A DNA stretch of 64,000 nucleotides from JARYGU01 sp033795365 (GCA_033795365.1 JARYGU010000015.1:1-64000); one strand, 5' to 3'. Shown: positions 26,147 through 35,242, counted from the stretch's first letter. The notes: generated by a model from the letters alone, not told the origin. Numbers and translations are program-made.

Positions 26147-27064
26147 GTGAATCTGAATACCTACAAATACTTCAACGAAGTCGCCGAAACCCGGTCGATA
26201 AGACGGGCGGCAGACCGGCTGCACGTCGCGCCCTCCGCCATCAGCCGCCAGATCGCCATTCTGGAGCAGTCGCTTGGCACGCTGCTTCTCGAGCGGACCA
26301 ACACGGGCATCCAGCTCACCTCAGCGGGCCTCGTGCTGGAACGCTTCACCCGTCACATGTTCCGCGACATGGAACGCGTGCAGGAAAGCATTCGCAACCT
26401 GAAAGGCCTGCGGCTCGGCGAAGTTAAGATCTGGGTCATCGAGGGTCTGATCATGGATTTCCTGCCGCGCACGATCGCCGATTTCAACGAGCAGTTTCCG
26501 GCAATCAAGTTCTCCGTCTATTCGGAATCGTCGGACCGTATCGCCGAAGCCCTGTCGCGCAACGAGGCAGATATCGGTATCGTCTATAATCCCAAGGGCC
26601 GGCCGGGTATCGAGATCGTTGCGCAATATTCCGAGCCGGTGATGTGCATGGTCAATCCCACGCATGATTTCGCCAGCCGCGAGAGCCTCGGCCTGGCGGA
26701 AATCTGCAGCCAGCAGATCGCGCTGCCGATCACCAGCTTCGGCCTGCGTCAGCTTTTCGACCAGGCGATCACGCGCAACAAGCTCAGCCCCGATATCCTC
26801 GTTTCCACGAACAATCTGGAACTGACCAAGGCGATGGCCATCACCGGCAGGACGATCGCCATCGCGCCCGCCATGGCGGCCAGAAAGGAACTGAGCGACG
26901 GAAGACTGCGGGCGATTCCCATCCAGGAAGGCGATTTCGCCGACGCCACGTCGGCCGTCTGCGTGCATCGCGACCGGCAGTTGTCCTACGCCGCCAACGA
27001 ATTCCTGAAGCGCCTGGTGAAGGCTTTCCAGACCGCCACCAGGGCGTCGAGACATCTGTCATGA
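26147..27064 (+). CDS. LysR-family transcriptional regulator
   Basis: Regulator of 305 aa. The GTG at 26147 has GAGGGAG six bases upstream; longer starts lack a site. N-terminal helix-turn-helix: TRSIRRAADRLHVAPSAISR with LEQSLGTLLLER, followed by a two-lobe effector domain (INDADIGIVYNP-like NEADIGIVYNPKG, then GRTIAIAPAMAARKEL). It is divergent from rutD-rutF and directly upstream of the rutA operon, so it most likely controls both, and the shared TTGCC-N5-GGCAA repeats extend this to the TenA operon. The effector is presumably a pyrimidine or its ring-opened product. Confidence 0.9.
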   Translation: MNLNTYKYFNEVAETRSIRRAADRLHVAPSAISRQIAILEQSLGTLLLERTNTGIQLTSAGLVLERFTRHMFRDMERVQESIRNLKGLRLGEVKIWVIEGLIMDFLPRTIADFNEQFPAIKFSVYSESSDRIAEALSRNEADIGIVYNPKGRPGIEIVAQYSEPVMCMVNPTHDFASRESLGLAEICSQQIALPITSFGLRQLFDQAITRNKLSPDILVSTNNLELTKAMAITGRTIAIAPAMAARKELSDGRLRAIPIQEGDFADATSAVCVHRDRQLSYAANEFLKRLVKAFQTATRASRHLS

Positions 27065-27085
27065 GGCCAATCCTGGATATGGGCC

Positions 27086-27102
27086 GTTGCCAAAAAGGCA
27101 AC
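27086..27102. promoter_or_regulatory. Inverted repeat GTTGCC-AAAAA-GGCAAC upstream of rutA
   Basis: A perfect 6-bp-arm inverted repeat 22 bases after the LysR stop and about 100 bases before the rutA-like start. The inner TTGCC-N5-GGCAA is the same as at 24322-24336. Candidate LysR operator for the rutA operon. Confidence 0.6.
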
Positions 27103-27203
27103 ATGACATGGACCACATTCGATTACTTGTCGGAAATTTTTGCTGTTAGCGTCATAGGCGATGGATGCAGCCGGGGCTGCCGGACCGAGAGAGAGATCGA
27201 AGA

Positions 27204-28313
27204 ATGAGCGAGGCGAAAAGATCCGTCGAACTGGGCGTTTTCCTGCCGGTGGGCAACGGCGGCTGGATCACGTCGACCACGAGCCCCCAGTTGCCGGCGA
27301 CCTACGAATACAACAAGGACGTCACGCTGCTCGCCGAGGAGCTGGGCTTCGACTTCGCGCTGAGCATGGCCAAGTGGCGCGGCTACGGCGGGCCGAGCAA
27401 GCATTGGGACATCACGCTGGAATCACTGACCACGATGTCCGGTCTTGCGGAAGCCACCAGCCGGATCGGCATCTGGGGCACGGTCCACACGATGATCTTC
27501 CACCCGGCCGTCGTCGCCAAGATGGTTGCCGTGATCGACCAGATCTCGAACGGCCGCTTCGGGCTCAATCTCGTCGCGGGTTCCAACCCAGTCGACCAGG
27601 GGCAGATGGGCCTGTGGCGCGACCTCGACCACGCCGGTCGCTACGCGCTTGCGGAAGAATGGATCACCGTCGCCAAGCGGCTCTGGAGCGAGGACCGGGT
27701 CGATCACGAGGGCCGGTTCTACAAGCTCGAGGACTGCATGTCGAACCCCAAGCCGCGCAGGCATCCGCCGATCATCTGCGCGGGCACGTCGGACAGCGGC
27801 TTCCGCTTCACCATCCAAAACTGCACGGGCAGCTTCATGCTCGGCAGCAACCGGGACGACTTTGTGAAGACCGGTTTGCGCGCGAAGGAATTGGCGGCCG
27901 AGGCCGGGCGGACCGATTTCAAGACCTACGGCCTTTTCACGATCATCCCGGGCGCTACCGACAAGCAGGCGCAGGAGCGCGTCGACCACTACAATTCCGG
28001 CGTGGACGTCGAAGCGCTGGACAACCAGACACGCGAATATTCCTCCGATCCGAGCGTGAAGCAGAACACCATGGCCAAACGCTTCATCTCGCAGGGCGAG
28101 ACGCGCAACTCCATGTCGCCGGCTGCCGTCGTCGGATCGCCGGAAACCATCGCCGACAAGCTTGCCGACATCGCCATCAATGCGCAGCTCGACGGCATCA
28201 CCGTTATCGTCCCGGACTTCATCGACGACCTCAGATCCGTCGGCACGACCGTGGTGGAAGGATTGTACGAAGCTGGCGTCGCCACCAACGCCTACACGCA
28301 TCAGCATGGGTAA
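27204..28313 (+). CDS. rutA: RutA-type flavin-dependent pyrimidine ring-opening monooxygenase
   Basis: Luciferase-like monooxygenase (369 aa, close to RutA length) that uses FMNH2 and O2 to cleave the N3-C4 bond of a pyrimidine ring. It follows RutA closely in order of motifs: LGVFLPVGNGGWITSTTSPQ, FDFALSMAKWRGYGG, FHPAVVAKMVAVIDQIS, GRFGLNLVAGSNPVDQGQMG, DHEGRFYKLEDCMSNPKP and IICAGTSDSG. Where RutA has a GWQKPE segment this protein has GSNPVD, so the substrate pocket may differ. ATG 27204 is the start. It is followed at 6 bases by a RidA-family gene and then a BMP-type importer. Related family members act on other heterocycles, so uracil itself is not assured. Confidence 0.88.
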   Translation: MSEAKRSVELGVFLPVGNGGWITSTTSPQLPATYEYNKDVTLLAEELGFDFALSMAKWRGYGGPSKHWDITLESLTTMSGLAEATSRIGIWGTVHTMIFHPAVVAKMVAVIDQISNGRFGLNLVAGSNPVDQGQMGLWRDLDHAGRYALAEEWITVAKRLWSEDRVDHEGRFYKLEDCMSNPKPRRHPPIICAGTSDSGFRFTIQNCTGSFMLGSNRDDFVKTGLRAKELAAEAGRTDFKTYGLFTIIPGATDKQAQERVDHYNSGVDVEALDNQTREYSSDPSVKQNTMAKRFISQGETRNSMSPAAVVGSPETIADKLADIAINAQLDGITVIVPDFIDDLRSVGTTVVEGLYEAGVATNAYTHQHG

Positions 28314-28319
28314 ACGGTC

Positions 28320-28706
28320 ATGACCATCGTCAATCCAGCGGGGCTGAAGCAACAGGTCTACTACAATCATGCGAAGATCAGGCCCGGTACACCGGTCTTC
28401 GCGACGGGCCAGGTGGCCTGGGACGAGAACGGCGACGTGGTCGGCGAAGGCGACATCGACGCCCAGGTGGCGCAGACCTACGGGAATATCGGCCTGCTGC
28501 TGGCCGGGCTCGGAGCCGCGGCCGACGATATCGTCAAGACCGTGACCTATGTGACCGATCCCGGCTTCGCGCCCGCCATCCACCGGGGTCGGCAAGCCTT
28601 CTTCGCCGGATGCGAATTGCCGGCGAGCACCTTCATTCACGTCGCCGGTCTCGCCGATCCGCGACTGCTTATCGAGATCGACATCGTCGTGATGGTGAAA
28701 ACCTGA
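28320..28706 (+). CDS. RidA/YjgF-family protein lacking the usual catalytic arginine
   Basis: Trimeric RidA-family protein of 128 aa. These proteins deaminate enamines/imines or handle reactive acrylate intermediates. Family features are FATGQVAWDENGDVVGEGDI, QVAQTYGNIGLLLAGLGAAADDIVK and the C-terminal LLIEIDIVV. The arginine of the canonical PAR motif is replaced: the equivalent segment reads LPASTFIHVAGL, so classical imine deaminase activity is doubtful. It is coupled to the RutA-type gene. The better RutC match in this window is the gene at 35298-35696. Confidence 0.85.
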   Translation: MTIVNPAGLKQQVYYNHAKIRPGTPVFATGQVAWDENGDVVGEGDIDAQVAQTYGNIGLLLAGLGAAADDIVKTVTYVTDPGFAPAIHRGRQAFFAGCELPASTFIHVAGLADPRLLIEIDIVVMVKT

Positions 28707-28760
28707 ACCCGCCGCACGGCCGGACAATGACAAGCTGTGACCAGACAAAGGGGAATGATC

Positions 28761-29753
28761 ATGGGAATGACGGACTTCATGCTCCGCCGGCGCATCCTTT
28801 TCGGCCTTGCCGCAGCCGGCATATTCGCTTCAACGGCGTTCGCTCCCACTGCGCCGCGCGCGGCGGACGGAGACGAGGTGGCCGCGCTCTTCACGGGGGC
28901 GGTAACGCAGGGCAACTGGGATCCGCCGGGCTACGCCGCCTTCGACAAGATGGTGAAGACGTACGGTTTCAAATCGTCCTACATCGAACACGCAACCTAC
29001 GAGAAGGCGCCCGCGCTCCTGCGCCAGCTCGCCTCGCGCGGCGTCAAGATGATCATCTGCCACAGTTCCGGTTATTCCGCCGCCATACAGGAAGTCGCCG
29101 GGGAATTCCCGGACGTGCAGTTCGTGCTCTACAGCTACGCTTCCTCGACGGGTGACCTGAAGAACTACACCGCCTGGTCGGTCAACTGGGATGAGTACGG
29201 CTTCGTCCAGGGCGCCGTCGCCGCTGCCGCCAGTGACAACAAGCACATCGCCATCATCTCCGGCGAGGAAATCCCGTCGGCAAAGCGCACGCAGGAATAC
29301 ACGCTGCGCGGCGCCAAGGCACTCGTGCCGGACATCCAGATGGATGCCGTCTTCACAGGTTCCTTCACCGACGTCGCCAAGGCGAAGGAGGTCGCAACCG
29401 GCGTGATCCTGCGCGGCGCGGACGTGCTTCTGCCGTCGTCGGACCTCGCCGACGCGGGCATCCAGCAGGCAGCCGACGAAGAAGGAGCACATACGATCGG
29501 TGCCTATATGGACCAGAGCGCGAGCTATCCGAACGCCATCATCACAAGCACGGTGCTGAACTTCGACAAGGCCTACGACCAGATGGGCAGGTTGATGAGC
29601 GAAGGCAAGCTCGGCGGCACGGTCTACCAGATGGATCTCGCAAACGACGGCTGGACGCTGACCAGACCGTTCAAGTTCGTGGACGCCAAGGTGGAAACCG
29701 ACGTGTTCACCCTCATGGACCGGCTTGCCAAGGGCGAAGTCAAGCCGGACTGA
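28761..29753 (+). CDS. BMP/Med-family ABC substrate-binding protein
   Basis: Receptor of 330 aa in the basic-membrane-protein (BmpA/PnrA/Med) family, which mostly binds nucleosides or purine-like ligands. A signal sequence with a run of arginines (MLRRRILFGLAAAGIFAST) is present and might be Tat-type. Mature motifs are IICHSSGYSAAIQEVAGEFP, NWDEYGFVQGAVAAAAS and GADVLLPSSDLADAGIQQAA. ATG 28761 is preferred because AAAGGGG is correctly spaced. With the ATPase and two permeases that follow it forms a complete nucleoside-type importer, presumably bringing in the substrate of the RutA-type enzyme. Confidence 0.88.
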   Translation: MGMTDFMLRRRILFGLAAAGIFASTAFAPTAPRAADGDEVAALFTGAVTQGNWDPPGYAAFDKMVKTYGFKSSYIEHATYEKAPALLRQLASRGVKMIICHSSGYSAAIQEVAGEFPDVQFVLYSYASSTGDLKNYTAWSVNWDEYGFVQGAVAAAASDNKHIAIISGEEIPSAKRTQEYTLRGAKALVPDIQMDAVFTGSFTDVAKAKEVATGVILRGADVLLPSSDLADAGIQQAADEEGAHTIGAYMDQSASYPNAIITSTVLNFDKAYDQMGRLMSEGKLGGTVYQMDLANDGWTLTRPFKFVDAKVETDVFTLMDRLAKGEVKPD

Positions 29754-29758
29754 TCGCC

Positions 29759-31267
29759 ATGAAAACCCGCCCCTATGTCGAGCTGACCGGTGTTTCGAAG
29801 AGCTTCTCACCTGGCCATCCGGTGCTGGAAAACATCTCCCTGGCATTCCGCCGGGGAGAGATCCACGCGGTTGTCGGCGAGAACGGCGCGGGAAAGAGTA
29901 CGCTTCTCAACATCCTTTTCGGCATGCACCAGCCCGACACCGGCGGCATCCTGCTCGAAGGCAGGCAGGTCATTCACAAGTCGCCTGCCGATGCGATCGC
30001 CAACCGCATCGGCATGGTCCACCAGCATTTCAAGCTGGTTGCGAGCTTCACGGTCGCCGAGAACCTGAGGCTTTGCGCGCCGCCGCCGATCCGCAAGATG
30101 CTCAGGCGCGACGCCGACATCGCCCGGATCGCGGAAAGCTACGGCCTGCCCGTCGATCCGTCCGCCGTCGTTTCGACCCTGCCGCTATCCCTTCAGCAGC
30201 GCGTGGAAATTCTCAAAGCGTTGATCAACAAGGCCGAGCTTATTCTCTTCGACGAGCCGACGACGATCCTCAACCCCGCGGAAATTGGCTCCTTCTACGC
30301 CGTCTGCCGGCAGATCGCCGCGCAGGGGCGCGCCGTCGTGGTCGTCACGCATCATCTCGAGGAAGTGCTGGCAAACGCCACGCAGGTGTCCGTCATCCGC
30401 CGGGGAAGGCTGATCGGCAGCACTCCCGTCGGCAAAAGGACCCGCAGCGATCTCGTGCGCGACATCGTCGGCAGGGATATCGACCTGACGAGCCCGATCG
30501 CGCGTGCAGCCGGGCATTCCGGCCAGATCGAATTGCGGATGGACTGTGTCGACGTGGCCCCGACGGAGTCCTCCTCGGGCCTGCGCGACGCCTCGCTCAT
30601 CCTGCATGCGGGCGAAATCGTCGGCGTTGCCGGTGTCGAGGGCAACGGTCAGCGCGAGCTGTTCGAGGTCCTCGCGGGGCTGCGCAAACCCAACAGCGGC
30701 ACGCTTGAGGCAAGAATGGTGCATCCGGACGGACGCGTTGCAGCCGGCCTCGTGCCCGAAGACCGGCACCACGAGGGGCTCGTTCTCGATCTCCCGATTT
30801 CCCTGAACCTGCTTCTGAACCGCTTCGGCAAGCCTCCTTTCACCCGGCACGGCCGACTGATCCACTCCGAAATCGCCGTCGCGGCGGAAGACTTGCGCGC
30901 CCGGGCGGATGTGCGCACCCGCTCCGTCAACATCACGCCGCGCACGCTCTCGGGCGGAAACCAACAGAAGATCGTGCTTGCGCGCGCGCTGAACGACGAA
31001 GCGCCGGTCGTGATCGCGTATCAACCGACACGCGGTCTCGACGTTGCCGCAAGCCAAGAGGTCCTGACCAGGCTGCGGCACGCCGCAAACCGGGGCAAGG
31101 CGGTCGTGATCATCTCCAGCAATCTGGACGAGATCATGCGCATCAGCGACCGGATCGTCGTACTCTTTTCGGGGCAGATTGCGGGCGACGTGCCGGCATC
31201 CACATCCCGCGAGGTCATCGGCGAACTGATGACCCTCGGCGCTCGAACCGGAACGGATCGGCCATGA
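29759..31267 (+). CDS. Nucleoside-type ABC importer ATPase with two nucleotide-binding domains
   Basis: Double-domain ATPase of 502 aa (NupA/YufO-like). Domain 1 has Walker A GENGAGKST near residue 41, Q-loop VHQHFKLV (typical of BMP-type importers) and a degenerate signature (LPLSLQQRVEI) with LILFDEPTT. Domain 2 has GVEGNGQRE in place of Walker A, LSGGNQQKIVLARAL and YQPTRGLDVAAS, with Gln where Walker B usually has Glu. It is 5 bases after the receptor gene, and its stop overlaps the next start by 4 bases. Confidence 0.9.
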   Translation: MKTRPYVELTGVSKSFSPGHPVLENISLAFRRGEIHAVVGENGAGKSTLLNILFGMHQPDTGGILLEGRQVIHKSPADAIANRIGMVHQHFKLVASFTVAENLRLCAPPPIRKMLRRDADIARIAESYGLPVDPSAVVSTLPLSLQQRVEILKALINKAELILFDEPTTILNPAEIGSFYAVCRQIAAQGRAVVVVTHHLEEVLANATQVSVIRRGRLIGSTPVGKRTRSDLVRDIVGRDIDLTSPIARAAGHSGQIELRMDCVDVAPTESSSGLRDASLILHAGEIVGVAGVEGNGQRELFEVLAGLRKPNSGTLEARMVHPDGRVAAGLVPEDRHHEGLVLDLPISLNLLLNRFGKPPFTRHGRLIHSEIAVAAEDLRARADVRTRSVNITPRTLSGGNQQKIVLARALNDEAPVVIAYQPTRGLDVAASQEVLTRLRHAANRGKAVVIISSNLDEIMRISDRIVVLFSGQIAGDVPASTSREVIGELMTLGARTGTDRP

Positions 31268-32370
31268 CCTCCATCTCCACCCGCCAGGAAACATCCGCAT
31301 CGCATACTTCGGGCTTTCGATCCGCCCTCGGCGCCGTCGCCGGCAGCAACGCAGTCCTCGTGCTGACGGCGTTCGGCTCCAGCATCGCGATCGGCCTTGC
31401 GATCCTGCTCTTCCTCGGCGTCGATCCGCTCGGCGCGCTTTCCGTCATGTTCGACGGCGCATTCGGTTCGAAACGGGCGATCGCCGACACGCTCGTCTTC
31501 ATGACGCCCCGCCTGCTGACGGCGCTCGCAGCCCTGGTCGCGCTGCGCTGCGGGTTCTTCAATCTGGGGGCAGAGGGCCAGTTGCAGCTGGGGGCCATAG
31601 GCGCCATCCTGCCGGCGACCCTGCTGCCGCCCTCCCTCGGCTATCTCCTGCTTCCGCTCTCGATTCTTTGCGGCGCCCTGTTCGGCGCGATATGGGGCCT
31701 GATCCCGGCTGTGCTCAAGCTGTGGCGGGGGGCCGACGAGATCATCGTCACCCTGATGATGAACTTCATCGGTATCTATCTCGTGAAGCATCTGGTTCAG
31801 GGGCCATTGCAGCCGCCGGACTCCGACTTCAACATGTCGGCGAAGATCCCGGACGGTGCGGCGCTGCCGATCCTGCTTTCGGGCACCCGCCTGCATGCCG
31901 GCGTCGTCCTCGCGCTGGTCCTCGCCGCGGCGGTCTGGTTCGTGCTCTATCATACGCCCTACGGCGTGCGTCTTCGCGCGGTCGGCCTGAGCCCGCGCGC
32001 CGCGCGCCTCCAGGGCATGCCGCTCGCACGGCTCACCGTCGGCGCCATGCTGATTTCGGGCGGCATCGCGGGCATCGGCGGCGCGGTCGAGGTACTGGGC
32101 GTCCAGTACCGCCTGATCGACGGCTTCAGCTCCCACTTCGGTTTCGACGGTCTCGCGATCGCATTGCTGGGCAGTCTCGAACCTTTCGGCGCCGTCGTCG
32201 TGGCGATCTATTTCGGAGCGATCAACAGCGGCACGCTGGCGCTCCAGAGCACGCTCAGCATTCCCGCCGCACTGGCGCAGATCATGGCGAGCTTGCCCAT
32301 CATCTTCCTTGCCTGCGCGCATGGATACCGTTTCCTGAAAGGACGTCCGCTATGGTCTTCGACGCGGTGA
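31264..32370 (+). CDS. Nucleoside-type ABC permease (NupP/YufP-like)
   Basis: Membrane permease of 368 aa with about ten helices. Motifs of the BMP-importer permeases are visible: ALRCGFFNLGAEGQLQLGAI, GADEIIVTLMMNFIGIYLV and GFSSHFGFDGLAIALLG. It begins with an ATG in the ATGA overlap with the ATPase, and its end overlaps the next permease by 19 bases, so the three genes are translationally coupled. Confidence 0.9.
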   Translation: MTSISTRQETSASHTSGFRSALGAVAGSNAVLVLTAFGSSIAIGLAILLFLGVDPLGALSVMFDGAFGSKRAIADTLVFMTPRLLTALAALVALRCGFFNLGAEGQLQLGAIGAILPATLLPPSLGYLLLPLSILCGALFGAIWGLIPAVLKLWRGADEIIVTLMMNFIGIYLVKHLVQGPLQPPDSDFNMSAKIPDGAALPILLSGTRLHAGVVLALVLAAAVWFVLYHTPYGVRLRAVGLSPRAARLQGMPLARLTVGAMLISGGIAGIGGAVEVLGVQYRLIDGFSSHFGFDGLAIALLGSLEPFGAVVVAIYFGAINSGTLALQSTLSIPAALAQIMASLPIIFLACAHGYRFLKGRPLWSSTR

Positions 32371-33290
32371 CCCTCGGCCTCTTCGTGGCTTCGGCCGTGC
32401 GGCTTGCGGCACCCATCCTGCTGGCGTCGCTCGGCGAGCTCGTCTCCGAGCGTGCGGGCGTTCTGAACATCGGGCTGGAAGGCATCATGCTGCTTGGCGC
32501 GTTCGGCGCGGTGCTTGGCCTGCAATGGAGCGCCATCCCTCTTGTCGGCGTGTTGGCCGGAGCGGTCTGGGGCGTCGCGGCGGCCGGCGTGCTGGCCGCA
32601 GCCGTGGCGATCCTGCGCGCCGATCAGATCGTGACGGGCATCGGCTTCAACATCCTGGCCCTCGGCACGACGTCGCTGCTGCGGGAGCTCCTGCTCGATC
32701 CGGCTTTCCAGCTGCCGTCGCTGCGCGGCATCTCGATGCTGCGCGTTCCCTACCTTTCCGAAATACCCGTCCTCGGGCGCGCGCTTTTCTCGCAAAGTCC
32801 TATCCTCTATGCCGGTGCAGCGGTCGCCGTGCTGCTGTGGCTTGCGATACGCTATACGCGTGCCGGCCTCGTCATCCGCGCCGTGGGCGAAGGAGCGGGT
32901 GCGGCCGATGCGGCGGGGCTTTCGGTCGTGGCGGTCCGCTTCGCCGCGATGCTGTTCACCGGCCTTTTGGCAGGGGTTGCCGGCGCCTACCTGACACTGG
33001 TCGCATCCGGCGGCATTTTCGTCGACAGCATCACGGCCGGTCGCGGCTATCTCGCCATCGCCGTCGTCATCTTCGCCCGGTGGAACCCGCTCCTCGTCCT
33101 CATCGCCTCCGTCTTGTTCGGCTGTGCCGATGCCCTGCAATACCAGGGACAGGCGATCGGCCTTGCGGTTTCGCCGCCCCTCCTCCTGATGTCGCCCTTC
33201 GTGATGGCACTCCTCGCCTGGGTCCTGCTCGGCAAGAGCAATGCCGCTCCGGGCGAGATCGGCGTGCCGTTCCTGCGCGGCCGGAAATAG
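32352..33290 (+). CDS. Nucleoside-type ABC permease (NupQ/YufQ-like)
   Basis: Second membrane permease of 312 aa, with the typical ERAGVLNIGLEGIMLLGAFG near residue 33, RADQIVTGIGFNILALG and GRGYLAIAVVIFARWNP. ATG 32352 lies inside the end of the preceding gene and has AAAGGA upstream. It forms a heterodimer with the preceding permease. The frame leaves only 11 bases before the AraC regulator gene. Confidence 0.9.
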   Translation: MVFDAVTLGLFVASAVRLAAPILLASLGELVSERAGVLNIGLEGIMLLGAFGAVLGLQWSAIPLVGVLAGAVWGVAAAGVLAAAVAILRADQIVTGIGFNILALGTTSLLRELLLDPAFQLPSLRGISMLRVPYLSEIPVLGRALFSQSPILYAGAAVAVLLWLAIRYTRAGLVIRAVGEGAGAADAAGLSVVAVRFAAMLFTGLLAGVAGAYLTLVASGGIFVDSITAGRGYLAIAVVIFARWNPLLVLIASVLFGCADALQYQGQAIGLAVSPPLLLMSPFVMALLAWVLLGKSNAAPGEIGVPFLRGRK

Positions 33291-33301
33291 GACGCGGCGA
33301 C

Positions 33302-34330
33302 ATGCTGAAGGTCACCGGTTTTTCAACCGAATCCCTGCCGGAGGACCAGCGCGTCGGCGCATGGTCGTCCCATATGGCCGCGCTCAATTGCAAGGTCGTG
33401 GCGGATGCCGACGGCGGTAACTTCGTCGCCAGGCTGGGTGCCGCCGTCACGGCCTGGGGCTTTGCGATCGCGCGCCTGGAAATGTCCGCGCAACGCCTGC
33501 TTTTCGACACCCGCACGCTCGCGAACGGCCTGTGGCTGATGCAGGTGGCCGAGGGCAGGGGCACGCTGAAAACCGAACGCGGCTCCCAGGCCTTCGAGAA
33601 AGGCGACATCCTTTACGGTAAGGCTGCGCGGGAAATGTCGGTGAACGCGCCGGCGCGCGTCCGCATCAACTGCGCCTACTTCCCCAGAAGCGGCGCGGGG
33701 GCCCGGCTCGCCTCGATACCGATCGCGTTGGTCGCCAGCCGGCTCCTCGCCGGACACGGCTCGACAGAGTTCCTTTCCGGCTTGCTAAACGGCGCGGCGG
33801 ACAAGCTGCCCAGGATCACCGGCGATGAGATACGCCCGCTCGAAACGGCGATCACGGAATTCCTCTTCGCCGCCGTCATGACGGCAAGTGCCGCCAACAA
33901 CCTCATCGACGGTTCGCGCACGCGAAACGCACTCGTCCTGCGCGCCACGCAGCTCCTGGAAGCGCAGCTTTGCGACCCCGACCTTTCGCCCGCCGACGCG
34001 GCACGGCATCTCGGCATCTCGGTCCGCTACCTCCAGAAGCTCTTCGAAGAGGTCGGAGAAAACGTCAACCAGTATATCCGCAGGCGGCGGCTGGAACGAT
34101 CCTATCAGGAATTGATGGACCCGCTCTATCACCAGCAGTCGATCTCTGAGATCAGCTTCCGCTGGGGCTTCAACGATTCGGCCTATTTCAGCCGCTCCTT
34201 CAAGGACCTTTTCGGCCTTTCGCCGTCGCAGCACCGGGAACGCTGGCGATGGCGCGACGCCGGCCGCATGACCGCCGGCAGCGTCAAACCGTTGCGGGGC
34301 CTTGCCGAACGGACCAACCGCAGCGCTTGA
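33302..34330 (+). CDS. AraC-family transcriptional regulator
   Basis: Regulator of 342 aa with an N-terminal AraC-binding-like sensor region (to about residue 220). The C-terminal double helix-turn-helix reads DLSPADAARHLGISVRYLQK, then ISEISFRWGFNDSAYFSRSF and LFGLSPSQHRERW, the standard AraC/XylS signature. It is immediately downstream of the BMP-type importer and probably in the same transcript, so it may sense the imported compound. It coexists with the LysR regulator upstream, giving the island two local regulators. Confidence 0.9.
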   Translation: MLKVTGFSTESLPEDQRVGAWSSHMAALNCKVVADADGGNFVARLGAAVTAWGFAIARLEMSAQRLLFDTRTLANGLWLMQVAEGRGTLKTERGSQAFEKGDILYGKAAREMSVNAPARVRINCAYFPRSGAGARLASIPIALVASRLLAGHGSTEFLSGLLNGAADKLPRITGDEIRPLETAITEFLFAAVMTASAANNLIDGSRTRNALVLRATQLLEAQLCDPDLSPADAARHLGISVRYLQKLFEEVGENVNQYIRRRRLERSYQELMDPLYHQQSISEISFRWGFNDSAYFSRSFKDLFGLSPSQHRERWRWRDAGRMTAGSVKPLRGLAERTNRSA

Positions 34331-34360
34331 ACATCCCCCCGGGCGGCAGGACCCCTTTTC

Positions 34361-35230
34361 ATGGAAGCCAGACAAGAAGCGGCAGAGACGCGCCGCGGCA
34401 TTATCATCATGCTGAGCGCGGTGATGTTCATCGCCCTGATCGATCCCTCGGCGAAATATGCGGCACAGGAACTGCCGGTTCTTCAGGTGGTCTGGGGCCG
34501 CTACGCCTTCGCGCTGCTGGCGGCGATCATCCTTTTCCGCCCTCCACTCAGCCCGGCTCGATGGGGCGTCGCGCGGCTTGCCTTACAGCTCGTGCGCGCC
34601 CTTCTCCTGTTGAGCGCCACAGCTTTCAATTTTCTCGCCCTGCGCAGCCTCGGCCTGGTCGAGAACCAGGCCATCGTCATGTTCGGCCCCGTGGTCATCA
34701 CTGCCCTGTCGATCCTCGTCTTTCGGGAGAAGGCCACGCCTGCGGTGATTGCCGGACTGCTGGCCGGGCTTGCCGGAGCGCTGCTCGTGATCCGTCCGGG
34801 TGGAGACATATTCAAGGTCGGCTCGCTCTTCGCCATCGGTCACGTCATGAGCTACGCCTTCTACGTTCTCCTGTCCCGCCGGCTGCTGGAGACGGATTCC
34901 GCGCTCAGCCTCAACATGCTCGCCGTGTTCCTCCCCGCCGCCATCCTCAGCATCTTCATGCCGTCGATCTGGGTCTGGCCCGATACGGCCGGGAGCTGGT
35001 TTGCCTTCGCCTCGGTCGGCGTGGCCGGCGGCATCGGCCATTTCCTGCTCGTGCTTGCGCATCGCCATGCGTCGGCCAGCATGCTTGCCCCGCTCGCCTA
35101 CACGCAGCTGTGCTGGGCGCTGGCCGGCGGCATTCTCGTTTTCCGGGAGATTCCGGATCTTTCCACGATGATCGGAGCGGCGGTGATCGTCAGCTCCGGC
35201 CTTCTCGTCCTCATGGCCGGAAAACGCTGA
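34361..35230 (+). CDS. DMT-superfamily (EamA) membrane exporter
   Basis: Ten-helix drug/metabolite transporter of 289 aa with two EamA repeats (GIIIMLSAVMFIALIDPSAK at the start, second repeat from about residue 150 with GHVMSYAFYVLLSRRLLE). The family usually exports amino acids or metabolites. It is 30 bases after the AraC gene, at the end of the rutA transcript. Possible roles are export of a pathway intermediate or of nitrogenous waste. Substrate unknown. Confidence 0.85.
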   Translation: MEARQEAAETRRGIIIMLSAVMFIALIDPSAKYAAQELPVLQVVWGRYAFALLAAIILFRPPLSPARWGVARLALQLVRALLLLSATAFNFLALRSLGLVENQAIVMFGPVVITALSILVFREKATPAVIAGLLAGLAGALLVIRPGGDIFKVGSLFAIGHVMSYAFYVLLSRRLLETDSALSLNMLAVFLPAAILSIFMPSIWVWPDTAGSWFAFASVGVAGGIGHFLLVLAHRHASASMLAPLAYTQLCWALAGGILVFREIPDLSTMIGAAVIVSSGLLVLMAGKR

Positions 35231-35242
35231 GGGCAGGAAAAA

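Noticed and set aside
31021..32322. 433-codon minus-strand frame rich in Arg, Glu and Asp
   Set aside because: Antisense to the BMP-type permease gene; low-complexity charged composition without any family motif.
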